From assembly GCA_020025715.1 (NCBI GenBank), contig JAHHRQ010000033.1, positions 1-18,447 on the forward strand: a stretch of 18,447 bases of DNA. The letters run 5' to 3'. The notes under the pieces were generated by a model. The model had not been told where the DNA came from, searched no databases, and was given only the letters and a program-made list of their open reading frames with translations. The position numbers and the translations under genes were made by a program. Position 1 is the first letter of the stretch. Each line of letters begins with the position of its first letter. This DNA is from Oscillospiraceae bacterium (GTDB lineage Bacteria; Bacillota; Clostridia; Oscillospirales; Oscillospiraceae). Below are positions 7,168 through 14,265 of the stretch, piece by piece.

Positions 7168-7908
7168 TCACTTTTCGCTGAGACTGAGCCGGTAAAGGGC
7201 TTCGAGAGCGGTGGTAATTTCATTTCTTTCGCCCTGAGCGCACATTTCCTCGCCGCTTGCGTAGCCGCCTACGGATTCTTTTGTATCCTCGCCCCAGAGT
7301 ACCACGTTATTTAATATGGACGCTGTGCGGACGCCGCGGAGCCGTCCGGCGGTAAAGAGGGCGGCAGTCTCCATGTCAGCCCCCAGAGCCCCCAGCTTTG
7401 ACCAGTATTCCGATTCCTCGTCGTTGGTGTCAATGTAAAAGCTTTCGTGGCTGTGGACTATGCCGACTTTATGCTCAAAGCCCATATCTTTTGCCGCAGC
7501 AACGCAGTTAAACAGAAGCTCTGTGTCCGGCACGGCGGGGAAGCGTATATCAGCATAGGCCTTTGAAGTGCCTTCGTCCCGTATGGCACCGCAGGCGAAA
7601 ATCAGAGAGCCGAGTGGAATGCCGCTTTGCAGTGCACCGCATGAGCCTATTCTTATCATAGCCGTAACCCCTATGGAACGCAGTTCCTCAATGGCGATAG
7701 CGGCAGAGCTGCCGCCTATGCCGGTGGATATTGCCAGTATGGGCACGCCTTTATACATGCCCCTTATGCTGCGAAACTCACGGTTATATGCAAGCTCCTC
7801 TGGATTTTCAAGCTGTTTTGCTATTCTGTCCAGTCTGCCGGGGTCGCCGGGCAGAAGGGCATATTTTGCGTTTATGTTTTCATCTAACTGAATGTGAGGC
7901 TGAAGCAT
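7168..7908 (-). CDS. Nucleoside phosphorylase (PNP/UDP family 1), base preference uncertain
   Basis: A 246-residue cytosolic enzyme of the hexameric nucleoside phosphorylase superfamily, which splits a nucleoside with phosphate into base and (deoxy)ribose-1-phosphate. Phosphate-site features are present: LLPGDPGR (G21, R25) and IRIGSCGA (R86, S89). The ribose-binding Met-Glu pair is in GADMETAALF (M179, E180). The TGIGGSSAAIAIEEL segment resembles uridine phosphorylase. However, the loop after FY (157-158) reads IDTNDEE and lacks the Q-x-R of Escherichia coli Udp. The position of the DeoD catalytic Asp204 appears to be Asn (N200-N201). The substrate therefore cannot be read off directly. The gene lies 12 bases after adenosine deaminase, with AAGGAGGT as ribosome site, so inosine and related 6-oxopurine nucleosides are the natural guess. 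Superfamily is confident; substrate is not. Confidence 0.9.
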   Translation of the reverse strand: MLQPHIQLDENINAKYALLPGDPGRLDRIAKQLENPEELAYNREFRSIRGMYKGVPILAISTGIGGSSAAIAIEELRSIGVTAMIRIGSCGALQSGIPLGSLIFACGAIRDEGTSKAYADIRFPAVPDTELLFNCVAAAKDMGFEHKVGIVHSHESFYIDTNDEESEYWSKLGALGADMETAALFTAGRLRGVRTASILNNVVLWGEDTKESVGGYASGEEMCAQGERNEITTALEALYRLSLSEK

Positions 7909-7920
7909 GATATTACCTCC

Positions 7921-8943
7921 TTAATTTTTACGCAGCTCTTCAAGCTCTTTGAGGAGCTTTTCTCTGAGCTCTTCCGGCATGAAAGCTGCGCGGATTGAGT
8001 TTTCACTGAGCTTTAAAAGGTCATCCTCCGTAAAGCCCATATCTTCTAAGCAATGGCGGTATTCTCTGTCTAAATCTACGCCTGCAAAAGTCATGTTGTC
8101 GGTGTTTATGGTGACGGCAAGACCCATATCAAGAAGCTTTTTCGCCGGATGCTCTCTGTATGAGGGCTGAGTCATGCACTGAATATTACTGGTAGGGCAG
8201 ACCTCAATGGCAACGCCGTCGCGGATTGCGCGCTCTACAAGGGCTTTATCTTCAAAAATGTGATGTCCGTGGCCTATACGGGAAACTCCGAAATCCAGCG
8301 CATCCCGAACTGTATCCGGCCCCTGACTGTCACCCGCGTGACAGGTGCAGGGAATGTTAAGCTCCTTTGCACGTTTAAATAAGGGTGCGAAGTTTCTGAG
8401 GGGCACTATGCCCTCTGCTCCTGCAAGGTCAAGACCTACAACACCTTTTCCCAGATATTTGCCGCAGACCTCCACGGTTTCGGCGTTTTCCTGCCAGTTT
8501 ACTTTCTCCGTGCCGATACACATCATGCAGCAGAGAATACCCACCTCAAAGCCGGGGCAGTTTTTAAGACCCTCTTCTCTACCCTTTAAGACGGCTTCAA
8601 CAGCCTGTGCCTGCGTAAGACCTTTTTTGGTGTGAAGCTGAGGGGCAAAGCGGATTTCGGCGTAGGCAAGGTGCTGAGAGTGCAGCAGTTCAATAAGCTC
8701 TCTTGTAATCCGTGCAATGCTGTCGCTGTCCTGCATGACATCTACCGGAAGATCGAACATTTTAAGATATTCGTTTACACTTCCGCAGCCGGAGCAGCGC
8801 TCTATATACCTGAGGTATGAGGGGAGATCATCCGCCGGGGCCTCCACTCCCTGCTTTTTGGCAAGCTCAAGCAGCGTCTGCGGGAGAACAGAACCGTCCA
8901 GATGTAAGTGGAGATCGATTTTAGGAAAATTCTGATATTTCAT
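7921..8943 (-). CDS. add: Adenosine deaminase with unusual HAGD active-site motif
   Basis: A 340-residue cytosolic metal-dependent hydrolase that by family converts adenosine and deoxyadenosine to inosine forms plus ammonia. Metal ligands are H12 and H14 (IDLHLHLDGS), H202 (CHAGD) and D282 (INTDNMT). The catalytic-side His is H225 in RIGHGHH. Other family blocks are VGLDLAGAEG and VCPTSNIQ. The odd point is D205: the family's catalytic Glu in HAGE is Asp here, read as GAC from the minus strand. N283 replaces the second Asp of mammalian enzymes; from recall Asn is common there in bacteria. Start ATG 8943 has AAAAGGAG seven bases upstream. It is first in a two-gene operon with the nucleoside phosphorylase and divergent from the nucleoside importer, which supports a salvage role. 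An adenine deaminase or a related aminohydrolase is a less likely alternative. Confidence 0.92.
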   Translation of the reverse strand: MKYQNFPKIDLHLHLDGSVLPQTLLELAKKQGVEAPADDLPSYLRYIERCSGCGSVNEYLKMFDLPVDVMQDSDSIARITRELIELLHSQHLAYAEIRFAPQLHTKKGLTQAQAVEAVLKGREEGLKNCPGFEVGILCCMMCIGTEKVNWQENAETVEVCGKYLGKGVVGLDLAGAEGIVPLRNFAPLFKRAKELNIPCTCHAGDSQGPDTVRDALDFGVSRIGHGHHIFEDKALVERAIRDGVAIEVCPTSNIQCMTQPSYREHPAKKLLDMGLAVTINTDNMTFAGVDLDREYRHCLEDMGFTEDDLLKLSENSIRAAFMPEELREKLLKELEELRKN

Positions 8944-9003
8944 TATAGGACTCCTTTTGAAGTTTTCTGAAAATCACAGTGCGTTAATGGCATTATTAAA
9001 TCG

Positions 9004-9012
9004 ATTATATCA
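9004..9012 (-). promoter_or_regulatory. Extended -10 promoter of the add-phosphorylase operon
   Basis: On the minus strand TGATATAAT (9012-9004) is a perfect extended -10 element. No good -35 hexamer is seen, as is usual for extended -10 promoters. Transcription would start near 8997, giving a leader of about 53 bases. Confidence 0.65.
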
Positions 9013-9078
9013 TGCACTTATGTTTTTGCATAGAAAAGAGCACGAAACTTGTTGTTATTGGATAAAAAAGGAATATAC

Positions 9079-9147
9079 TTGTGCAAAATATTGTAATTTC
9101 TTCATAATGCACAGGCGGAAAAAAGAATGATTGAGTAATTTGCACAA
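9079..9147. repeat. Inverted pair of TTGTGCAAA motifs between divergent promoters
   Basis: TTGTGCAAA at 9079-9087 recurs in inverse orientation as TTTGCACAA at 9139-9147, about 60 bases centre to centre. Both lie between the two divergent nucleoside promoters. They could be regulator sites; no matching regulator gene is in the window. The region is AT-rich, so chance cannot be excluded. Confidence 0.35.
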
Positions 9148-9153
9148 AATAAT

Positions 9154-9182
9154 TTGACAAATGAAGTTGAATCAACTAAAAT
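9154..9182 (+). promoter_or_regulatory. Sigma-A promoter of the nucleoside importer operon
   Basis: A perfect -35 box TTGACA (9154-9159) and a near-consensus -10 box TAAAAT (9177-9182) are separated by exactly 17 bases. The start would be near 9189, leaving a leader of about 65 bases. No purine riboswitch fold is recognisable in that leader. Confidence 0.85.
9165..9177 (+). promoter_or_regulatory. Palindromic operator inside the nucleoside promoter
   Basis: AGTTGAATCAACT is a 13-base palindrome, perfect apart from its central base. It fills most of the spacer between the -35 and -10 boxes and touches the first base of the -10. That position would let a bound repressor exclude RNA polymerase. 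The regulator is not identified. Confidence 0.55.
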
Positions 9183-9253
9183 AAATCTATAATTTCCCAT
9201 TTGCAAATTTAATCGATATATGGGATCGGAAATTTTGTTAGGAGGAAAACAAA

Positions 9254-10405
9254 ATGAAAAAAATTCTTGCACTGATTCTTGCAATGCTGATGATGCTGTC
9301 TCTGGCTGCATGCGGCGAAAAGGCACCTGAGACTCCCGCCGAAGCTCCGGCAGATGCACCCGCAGAGGGCGAAAAGGCTCCTGAAGAGGGAAAGGTATAC
9401 AATGTTGTTCACCTTGTAAACGGTAACCTTGGCGACAAGTCCTTCTTTGACTCTGCAAACTCCGGACTTGAGCAGCTGAAGGCTGACGGCAGAATCAACC
9501 TTACCACCATTGAAATGGGCGGTACTGTTGAAGATGAACCCAAATGGCTCTCCACCGCTTATGAAGTTGCTGAGAGCGGCGAATATGATATTATCGTCTG
9601 CGGTACCTTCCAGATGCCCGAAGAGGTAAAGGAAGTTGCTACCCAGTATCCCGACCAGAAGTTCATCATCTATGATGATAACACCTTCGTGGGCGAGAAC
9701 AAGAACGTTCTGAACATTACTTACAAACAGAACCATCTGGGCTACCTGATGGGTATTTTCGCAGCATATCTTACTACTGACACCAGCGTTGAGCGTATCA
9801 ATGAGGATGCAGTTATCGGCTTCATCGGCGGTATGGATTCTCCTGTTATAAACGACTTCCTTGCCGGTTACATTGAGGGCGCTCTGTCCGCAAATCCCGA
9901 CATCAAGGTTGATACCCGTTATGCAAACACCTATGTTGACACCGCTATCTCCAAGGAGTACGGTCTGTCCATGATTAACGACAACAAGTGCGACGTTATC
10001 TGGGGCGTTGCAGGTAACGCCGGTAACGGCGGTGCTGAGGCTGCTTTCGAGGCAGGCAAGGGCTACTTCCTGGGCGTTGACTCCGACCAGGAGCTGACCT
10101 TCAATGAAGATCTGGCAGCTATAACCATGACCTCCGGTCTTAAGAACATCGGTAACTCTCTTGTCTGGGTATTTGACGAGCTGGATAAGGGCAATGAGTA
10201 CTGGGGTACTGAAGTTACTCTGGGTATTGCCGAGGGCGGCGTAGGTCTTGTTACCGACAAAAACTTTGATAAGTACGCAAGCGAAGAGTGCAAGGCTGCT
10301 ATTGAAGCTGCCGAGGCAGGTATAGTAAGCGGCGACATTACCGTTTCTTCTGACTTTACCGACCATGACAAGGTTATGGAGCTTCGCGACGCAGTTAAGC
10401 CCTGA
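9254..10405 (+). CDS. BMP-family nucleoside-binding lipoprotein of an ABC importer
   Basis: A 383-residue lipoprotein. Signal peptide residues 1-19 end in L17-A18-A19-C20, so Cys20 is the anchor. Residues 21-45 form a Pro/Ala/Glu linker. The rest is a basic-membrane-protein (BMP) domain, the family of NupN of Bacillus and PnrA of Treponema. Typical blocks are GNLGDKSFFDSANSGLEQL, FIIYDDN, GYLMGIFAAYLT, GFIGGMDSPVINDFLAGY and DVIWGVAGNAGNGGAEAAF. Family members bind purine and pyrimidine nucleosides outside the cell. The start is set by AGGAGG (9240-9245), eight bases before the ATG. It is the first gene behind a strong promoter and uses highly selected codons, so high expression is likely. 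A strong terminator hairpin follows before the ATPase gene. Nucleoside substrate is supported by the flanking deaminase, phosphorylase and hydrolases. Confidence 0.93.
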   Translation: MKKILALILAMLMMLSLAACGEKAPETPAEAPADAPAEGEKAPEEGKVYNVVHLVNGNLGDKSFFDSANSGLEQLKADGRINLTTIEMGGTVEDEPKWLSTAYEVAESGEYDIIVCGTFQMPEEVKEVATQYPDQKFIIYDDNTFVGENKNVLNITYKQNHLGYLMGIFAAYLTTDTSVERINEDAVIGFIGGMDSPVINDFLAGYIEGALSANPDIKVDTRYANTYVDTAISKEYGLSMINDNKCDVIWGVAGNAGNGGAEAAFEAGKGYFLGVDSDQELTFNEDLAAITMTSGLKNIGNSLVWVFDELDKGNEYWGTEVTLGIAEGGVGLVTDKNFDKYASEECKAAIEAAEAGIVSGDITVSSDFTDHDKVMELRDAVKP

Positions 10406-10438
10406 CCACGTAAAAATCAACTAAATTCCCTGAAATTA

Positions 10439-10465
10439 GGGGGCTGGACACCCAGCCCCCTTTTT
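10439..10465 (+). terminator. Terminator hairpin after the nucleoside-binding-protein gene
   Basis: GGGGGCTGG (10439-10447) pairs perfectly with CCAGCCCCC (10452-10460), loop ACAC, followed by TTTTT. There is no evident promoter between it and the ATPase gene, so read-through is inferred to supply the importer genes. Confidence 0.88.
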
Positions 10466-10476
10466 GAATAGGGAGA

Positions 10477-10507
10477 CATCTTTAAAAAAAGATGACAGCG
10501 GAGCTGT
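10477..10507 (+). other. Two small hairpins ahead of the ATPase gene
   Basis: CATCTTT (10477-10483) pairs with AAAGATG (10488-10494), and ACAGC (10495-10499) pairs with GCTGT (10503-10507). They sit between the terminator and the ribosome site of the ATPase gene. They may mark an mRNA processing or stabilising region. Confidence 0.35.
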
Positions 10508-10528
10508 ATCGAATTGGAGGAGTTTCTC

Positions 10529-12088
10529 ATGGCAGAGGAGTACGCTATACAAATGAAGGGTATAACCAAGGTATATCCCAACGGCATAGCGGCCAATCAG
10601 AATGTGGATTTTTTCGTAAAAAAGGGTGAAATCCATGCCTTGATGGGCGAAAACGGAGCTGGTAAATCCACCTTGGTAAAAATGCTGTTCGGTATGGAAC
10701 AGCCCACCGAGGGAGAAATCTGGGTAAACGGCAAAAAGCTGAACCTCAGCTCTCCCACAGTGGCAATAGCAAACGGCATAGGCATGGTGCATCAGCACTT
10801 CATGCTTGTTCCCAGCCTTACAGTGGCTGAAAACATAGTTCTGGGCATGGTGCCCAAAAAGTCAGGTCTTTTTATAGACCACAAAAAAGCCGTGGAAATC
10901 ACGAAGGAATATTCTGAAAAATATAATCTCCCTGTTGACCCCAATGCCAAGGTTATGGATATACCGGTGGGCATGAAGCAGAAGGTGGAGATTTTAAAGG
11001 CTCTGGTTCGCGGCGCCAGAATTCTTATTCTGGACGAGCCTACGGCGGTTCTGACCACTCAGGAGACAAGCGAACTGTTTAAGGAACTGATGAACCTTAA
11101 AAAGCAGGGCTATACCATAATTTTCATTTCCCATAAGCTCAACGAAATCATGCAGATAACCGACCGCATGACTATTTTAAGAGGCGGCCGCAGCATGGGT
11201 GTTTATAACACCTGCGATGTAAGCCCGGAGAAAATTTCAAGGCTTATGGTGGGAAGAGATGTTGTGCTCAGCGTTCAGAAGGATAAGGCTCAGCCCGGAG
11301 AAGAGGTTCTGCGGGTGAGAGATCTGGAGTATGTGAACGAATGGGGCAAAAAGATGCTTGATAAGGTGTCTTTCTCCGTGCGGCGGGGCGAGATACTGGG
11401 AATTGCAGGTGTTGAGAGCAACGGCCAGAAAGAGCTGGTGGATATGCTCTTTAACCTCAATACGCCAAACGCCGGAACGGCTACAATCAACGGCGAAAAC
11501 ATTCTGGGGCTGTCTCAGCGGCAGATAAGGGAAAAGGGCGTGTCCCTTGTACCGGAGGATCGTATGCTCTACGGTATCGCAGGCAAGGGCACCATTCAGG
11601 AAAACCTGATTTCCGACCGCTGCGGTGAAAAGAGACTTAATAAAGGCCTTCTGTTTAACATGAAGGCTATTCGGGAGGAATCCGACAGGCTCATAGATGA
11701 GTATACGGTTTTGTGTAAATCTCAGGAGCAGCGAGTGGATAACCTTTCCGGCGGCAACATTCAGAAGGTTGTCGTTGCAAGAGAGTTTTCAAATTCTCCC
11801 AGCCTCATAATAGCCGACCAGCCTACAAGAGGCATAGACGTGGGCGCAGAGGAATTTATCAGGAAAAAGCTTGTGGAGCTGTCACGCTCCGGAGTGGCTG
11901 TGCTTCTTGTCTCTGCCGACCTTAACGAGGTCATGGAGCTTTCCGACAGCCTTATAGTGATGTACGGCGGAAAAATCACCGCCTATTTTGAGGACACATC
12001 GGAGCTTAATGACGAGATAATGGGCGAATATATGCTGGGGCTTAAACAGCAGTCTGAGGAAGAAGTCAGGAGGGTATGCCATGAGTAA
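10529..12088 (+). CDS. ABC nucleoside importer ATPase, two nucleotide-binding domains (NupO-type)
   Basis: A 519-residue cytoplasmic ATPase with two fused ABC domains, as in CUT2/BMP importers (RbsA, NupO). The first domain has Walker A GENGAGKST (G40-T48) and Walker B LILDEP (D169, E170); its signature region is the atypical PVGMKQKVEI. The second has a degenerate Walker A (GVESNGQKEL), a canonical LSGG signature (406-409) and ADQPTRGIDVG with Gln in place of the catalytic Glu. This asymmetric pattern, one hydrolytic site and one degenerate, is usual in this family. Start ATG 10529 is chosen because GGAGGAG (10516-10522) is six bases upstream; an in-frame TTG at 10514 overlaps that ribosome site. 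The stop lies inside the next gene, an eight-base overlap, so the permease is translationally coupled. Confidence 0.93.
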   Translation: MAEEYAIQMKGITKVYPNGIAANQNVDFFVKKGEIHALMGENGAGKSTLVKMLFGMEQPTEGEIWVNGKKLNLSSPTVAIANGIGMVHQHFMLVPSLTVAENIVLGMVPKKSGLFIDHKKAVEITKEYSEKYNLPVDPNAKVMDIPVGMKQKVEILKALVRGARILILDEPTAVLTTQETSELFKELMNLKKQGYTIIFISHKLNEIMQITDRMTILRGGRSMGVYNTCDVSPEKISRLMVGRDVVLSVQKDKAQPGEEVLRVRDLEYVNEWGKKMLDKVSFSVRRGEILGIAGVESNGQKELVDMLFNLNTPNAGTATINGENILGLSQRQIREKGVSLVPEDRMLYGIAGKGTIQENLISDRCGEKRLNKGLLFNMKAIREESDRLIDEYTVLCKSQEQRVDNLSGGNIQKVVVAREFSNSPSLIIADQPTRGIDVGAEEFIRKKLVELSRSGVAVLLVSADLNEVMELSDSLIVMYGGKITAYFEDTSELNDEIMGEYMLGLKQQSEEEVRRVCHE

Positions 12089-13235
12089 AAAGAGAAAATT
12101 CATTTTCAGCATGGTCCGCGGCCTTACCGCCATTCTCATTGCCCTTCTGGTTGCGGCTCTGCTTATATTCATTTCAGCCGAAGGACCGGGCTTTGCAGAA
12201 AAGCTCAGCCAGACCGGCGACGCTATGAAAAGACTGCTGATTGGACCTATAATTAAATCAAACGGCAGTTTCAGCGTCAAAAACTTTACTGACGTTCTGG
12301 CGGCAATGATACCCATTATCTTTACCGGCCTTGCAACATGCGTAATGTTTTCCGCAAACCAGTTTAACCTGGGCGCCGAGGGCGGCATAATGCTGGGCGC
12401 TTTCGTGACGGCGGTAGTTGCAATATATGTGCCTCTGCCTCCTGTGGCGCTGCCCATAGTTGCAATAATCATAGGCGCTGCGGCAGTTGCCATTGTAATG
12501 CTTATCCCCGCTGCTCTTAAAGCAAGGCTTGGCGTCAGCGAAATGGTAAACTCCCTGATGTTAAACTACGTCATCATGTATTTCATAAAGTATATGCTGA
12601 GCAGTCATCTTGCCGACACCAGCAAGGGCGCGATAATGACCTACGATTTTCAGGCTCATGCAGCTCTGCCCCAGCTTATAAATAACGGCTCCAAGCTTTC
12701 ATGGGGCTTCGTGGCGGCAATTATTTTTGTCGTTATAATTACGCTCTTTATGTACCGTACCCGATGGGGCTACGCTATCAGAATGATAGGCGTAAACAAA
12801 GACTTTGCCATGTATTCCGGCATGAAGGTGGCAGGAGTCATAATCATGTCTCAGGTTATTGGCGGATTTCTGGCCGGTATGGGCGGCGGCATTGAGATGC
12901 TGGGCCGCTATACAAACTTTACATGGACGGAGCTTCCGGGCTACGGCTGGACGGGAATTACCGTTGCAATTCTTGCAGGCAATAACCCCGCCTTTGTTCC
13001 TCTGGCGGCCTTCTTCATGTCCTACCTCAATAAGGGCTGCAGCCTTATGTCCACATACTGCGGCGTTCCCGCCCAGCTTATAGACATCCTTCAGGCTGTT
13101 ATATTCGTGTTCTTCGCGGCTGAGCAGTTCCTTTCCGGCTATCGCCAGAAGCTGGTCATAAAGAGCACGCAGGAAGAGCTGAAGCTTCAGGCTGAGCGTG
13201 AAGCTCAGCACAATGCAGAAGCGGAGGTGAAATGA
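12081..13235 (+). CDS. ABC nucleoside importer permease 1 (NupP-type)
   Basis: A 384-residue polytopic membrane protein of the BPD_transp_2 (CUT2-like) permease family. A basic N-terminus (MSKKRKFIFSMVRG) leads into a first span. Further hydrophobic spans include blocks such as MIPIIFTGLATCVMFSANQF and FNLGAEGGIMLGAFV, the latter the conserved N-[LI]-G-x-EG motif of the family. The C-terminal tail (about residues 355-384) is charged and cytoplasmic. It is the larger of two permease subunits, consistent with the NupP/NupQ pairing. It overlaps the ATPase gene by eight bases and has an AGGAGGG ribosome site just upstream. One base separates its stop from the next ATG. Nucleoside specificity is inferred from the BMP-type binding protein and the catabolic genes around it. 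Confidence 0.92.
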   Translation: MSKKRKFIFSMVRGLTAILIALLVAALLIFISAEGPGFAEKLSQTGDAMKRLLIGPIIKSNGSFSVKNFTDVLAAMIPIIFTGLATCVMFSANQFNLGAEGGIMLGAFVTAVVAIYVPLPPVALPIVAIIIGAAAVAIVMLIPAALKARLGVSEMVNSLMLNYVIMYFIKYMLSSHLADTSKGAIMTYDFQAHAALPQLINNGSKLSWGFVAAIIFVVIITLFMYRTRWGYAIRMIGVNKDFAMYSGMKVAGVIIMSQVIGGFLAGMGGGIEMLGRYTNFTWTELPGYGWTGITVAILAGNNPAFVPLAAFFMSYLNKGCSLMSTYCGVPAQLIDILQAVIFVFFAAEQFLSGYRQKLVIKSTQEELKLQAEREAQHNAEAEVK

Positions 13236-13236
13236 G

Positions 13237-14199
13237 ATGTTAGACCTTATATTCTCAACTGATTTCTTCTTTGCGGTTTTGCGTATAACCGCCCCTATCC
13301 TGTTTGCAACACTGGGCGCGGTTGTAGGCGAAAAAGCGGGAGTTTCCAACATAGGTCTTGAAGGTACGATGATGATTTCAGCCCTTTTCGGCTCTCTCGT
13401 TTCCTACTGGACAGGCTCATGGATGCTGGGCGTTCTGGTGGCGGTGCTGCTTGGAATTATAACATCCCTGCTTATGGGATTTTTCGCCTTCATCCTCAAA
13501 ACAGACATTATCCTTACCGGTATTGCGGTAAATATGATAGGCTCCGGCGGTACTCTGTTTCTGGTTAAGGTTATTACCAATATAACCGAGGGCAAGGCTC
13601 TTGCCTCCACCACCTCTCTCGTCACCACCGCAAACCAGATACCCGCATGGAATATACCCCTTATAAAGGATATTCCCGTACTGGGCGATATACTGTCGGG
13701 ACATTGTGTTCTTACATATGTTGCTTTCCTGATGGTGTTTATCACATGGGCGCTGCTTTATAAAACACCTCTGGGACTTAATATCCGCTCAGTGGGTGAA
13801 AATCCGGACGCTGCCTCTTCCGTAGGTGTCAGCGTTTTGAAGGTGAAGTACATTGCAATCGGTTTTTCCGGCGCAATGGCAGGCCTCGGCGGTGCGTTCA
13901 TGTCCATGTACTACGCTATGGGCTGGTCCCTCGATATGGTTGCAGGCCGCGGCTTTATCGCTCTTGCGGCTCAGGCCATGGGTGCAGGCGAGCCTGTTGG
14001 CGGCATGATTTCTGCCCTGATCTTCGGCTTTGCACAGGCACTGAGTATCAAGGTTTCCTCCAAGGGCATTGACTCCAACCTTGTTACCCCCATACCCTAT
14101 GTGGTTACTATTCTGGGTCTTGTGGTCTTTGCACTTGTTGTCCGCAGACGGATTAAGAAACAGCATTCTGCGGAGGCTCTTAAAGCAGAAACAAAATAA
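13237..14199 (+). CDS. ABC nucleoside importer permease 2 (NupQ-type)
   Basis: A 320-residue membrane protein of the BPD_transp_2 family, partner of the preceding permease. Family blocks are TLGAVVGEKAGVSNIGLEGT near the N-terminus (the conserved Gly-rich EG motif), GLNIRSVGENPDAASSVGV in a cytoplasmic loop that should contact the ATPase, and GFSGAMAGLGGAFMSM. It has many hydrophobic spans, about eight to ten. The ribosome site GGAGGTG lies in the end of the previous gene. It ends in a short basic tail (RRRIKKQ). The two permeases and the double ATPase make a complete importer. A hairpin terminator follows before the nucleoside hydrolase genes, so import genes may be expressed more strongly than those. 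Confidence 0.92.
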   Translation: MLDLIFSTDFFFAVLRITAPILFATLGAVVGEKAGVSNIGLEGTMMISALFGSLVSYWTGSWMLGVLVAVLLGIITSLLMGFFAFILKTDIILTGIAVNMIGSGGTLFLVKVITNITEGKALASTTSLVTTANQIPAWNIPLIKDIPVLGDILSGHCVLTYVAFLMVFITWALLYKTPLGLNIRSVGENPDAASSVGVSVLKVKYIAIGFSGAMAGLGGAFMSMYYAMGWSLDMVAGRGFIALAAQAMGAGEPVGGMISALIFGFAQALSIKVSSKGIDSNLVTPIPYVVTILGLVVFALVVRRRIKKQHSAEALKAETK

Positions 14200-14208
14200 A
14201 GCAATGCG

Positions 14209-14249
14209 AAATTGCCGTACAGCGGCTGAACGTTGTACGGCAATTTTTT
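14209..14249 (+). terminator. Terminator-like hairpin between importer and hydrolase genes
   Basis: AAATTGCCGTACA (14209-14221) pairs perfectly over 13 bases with TGTACGGCAATTT (14234-14246), with a 12-base loop and a T-run at 14244-14249. The ribosome site of the next gene begins a few bases later. It may attenuate transcription into the hydrolase pair, because no separate promoter is evident. Confidence 0.82.
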
Positions 14250-14265
14250 AGAAAGGAAGTTAAAT

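Noticed and set aside
9183..9253. Purine riboswitch in the leader of the nucleoside operon
   Set aside because: The leader is only about 65 bases, and none of the conserved junction sequence or pairing of purine riboswitches is recognisable.
9209..10420. A 403-codon open frame on the minus strand opposite the BMP lipoprotein gene
   Set aside because: It mirrors the whole plus-strand gene, has no ribosome site or domain, covers the promoter-proximal leader, and is explained by the strong codon bias of the plus-strand gene.
12699..13352. Minus-strand open frame of 217 codons opposite the permease genes
   Set aside because: It is a shadow of the two permease genes, without ribosome site or recognisable domain.
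14233..14265. Upstream TTG start for the first nucleoside hydrolase
   Set aside because: The extra codons lie inside the terminator hairpin and its T-run; TTG 14266 has a properly spaced AGGAAG.
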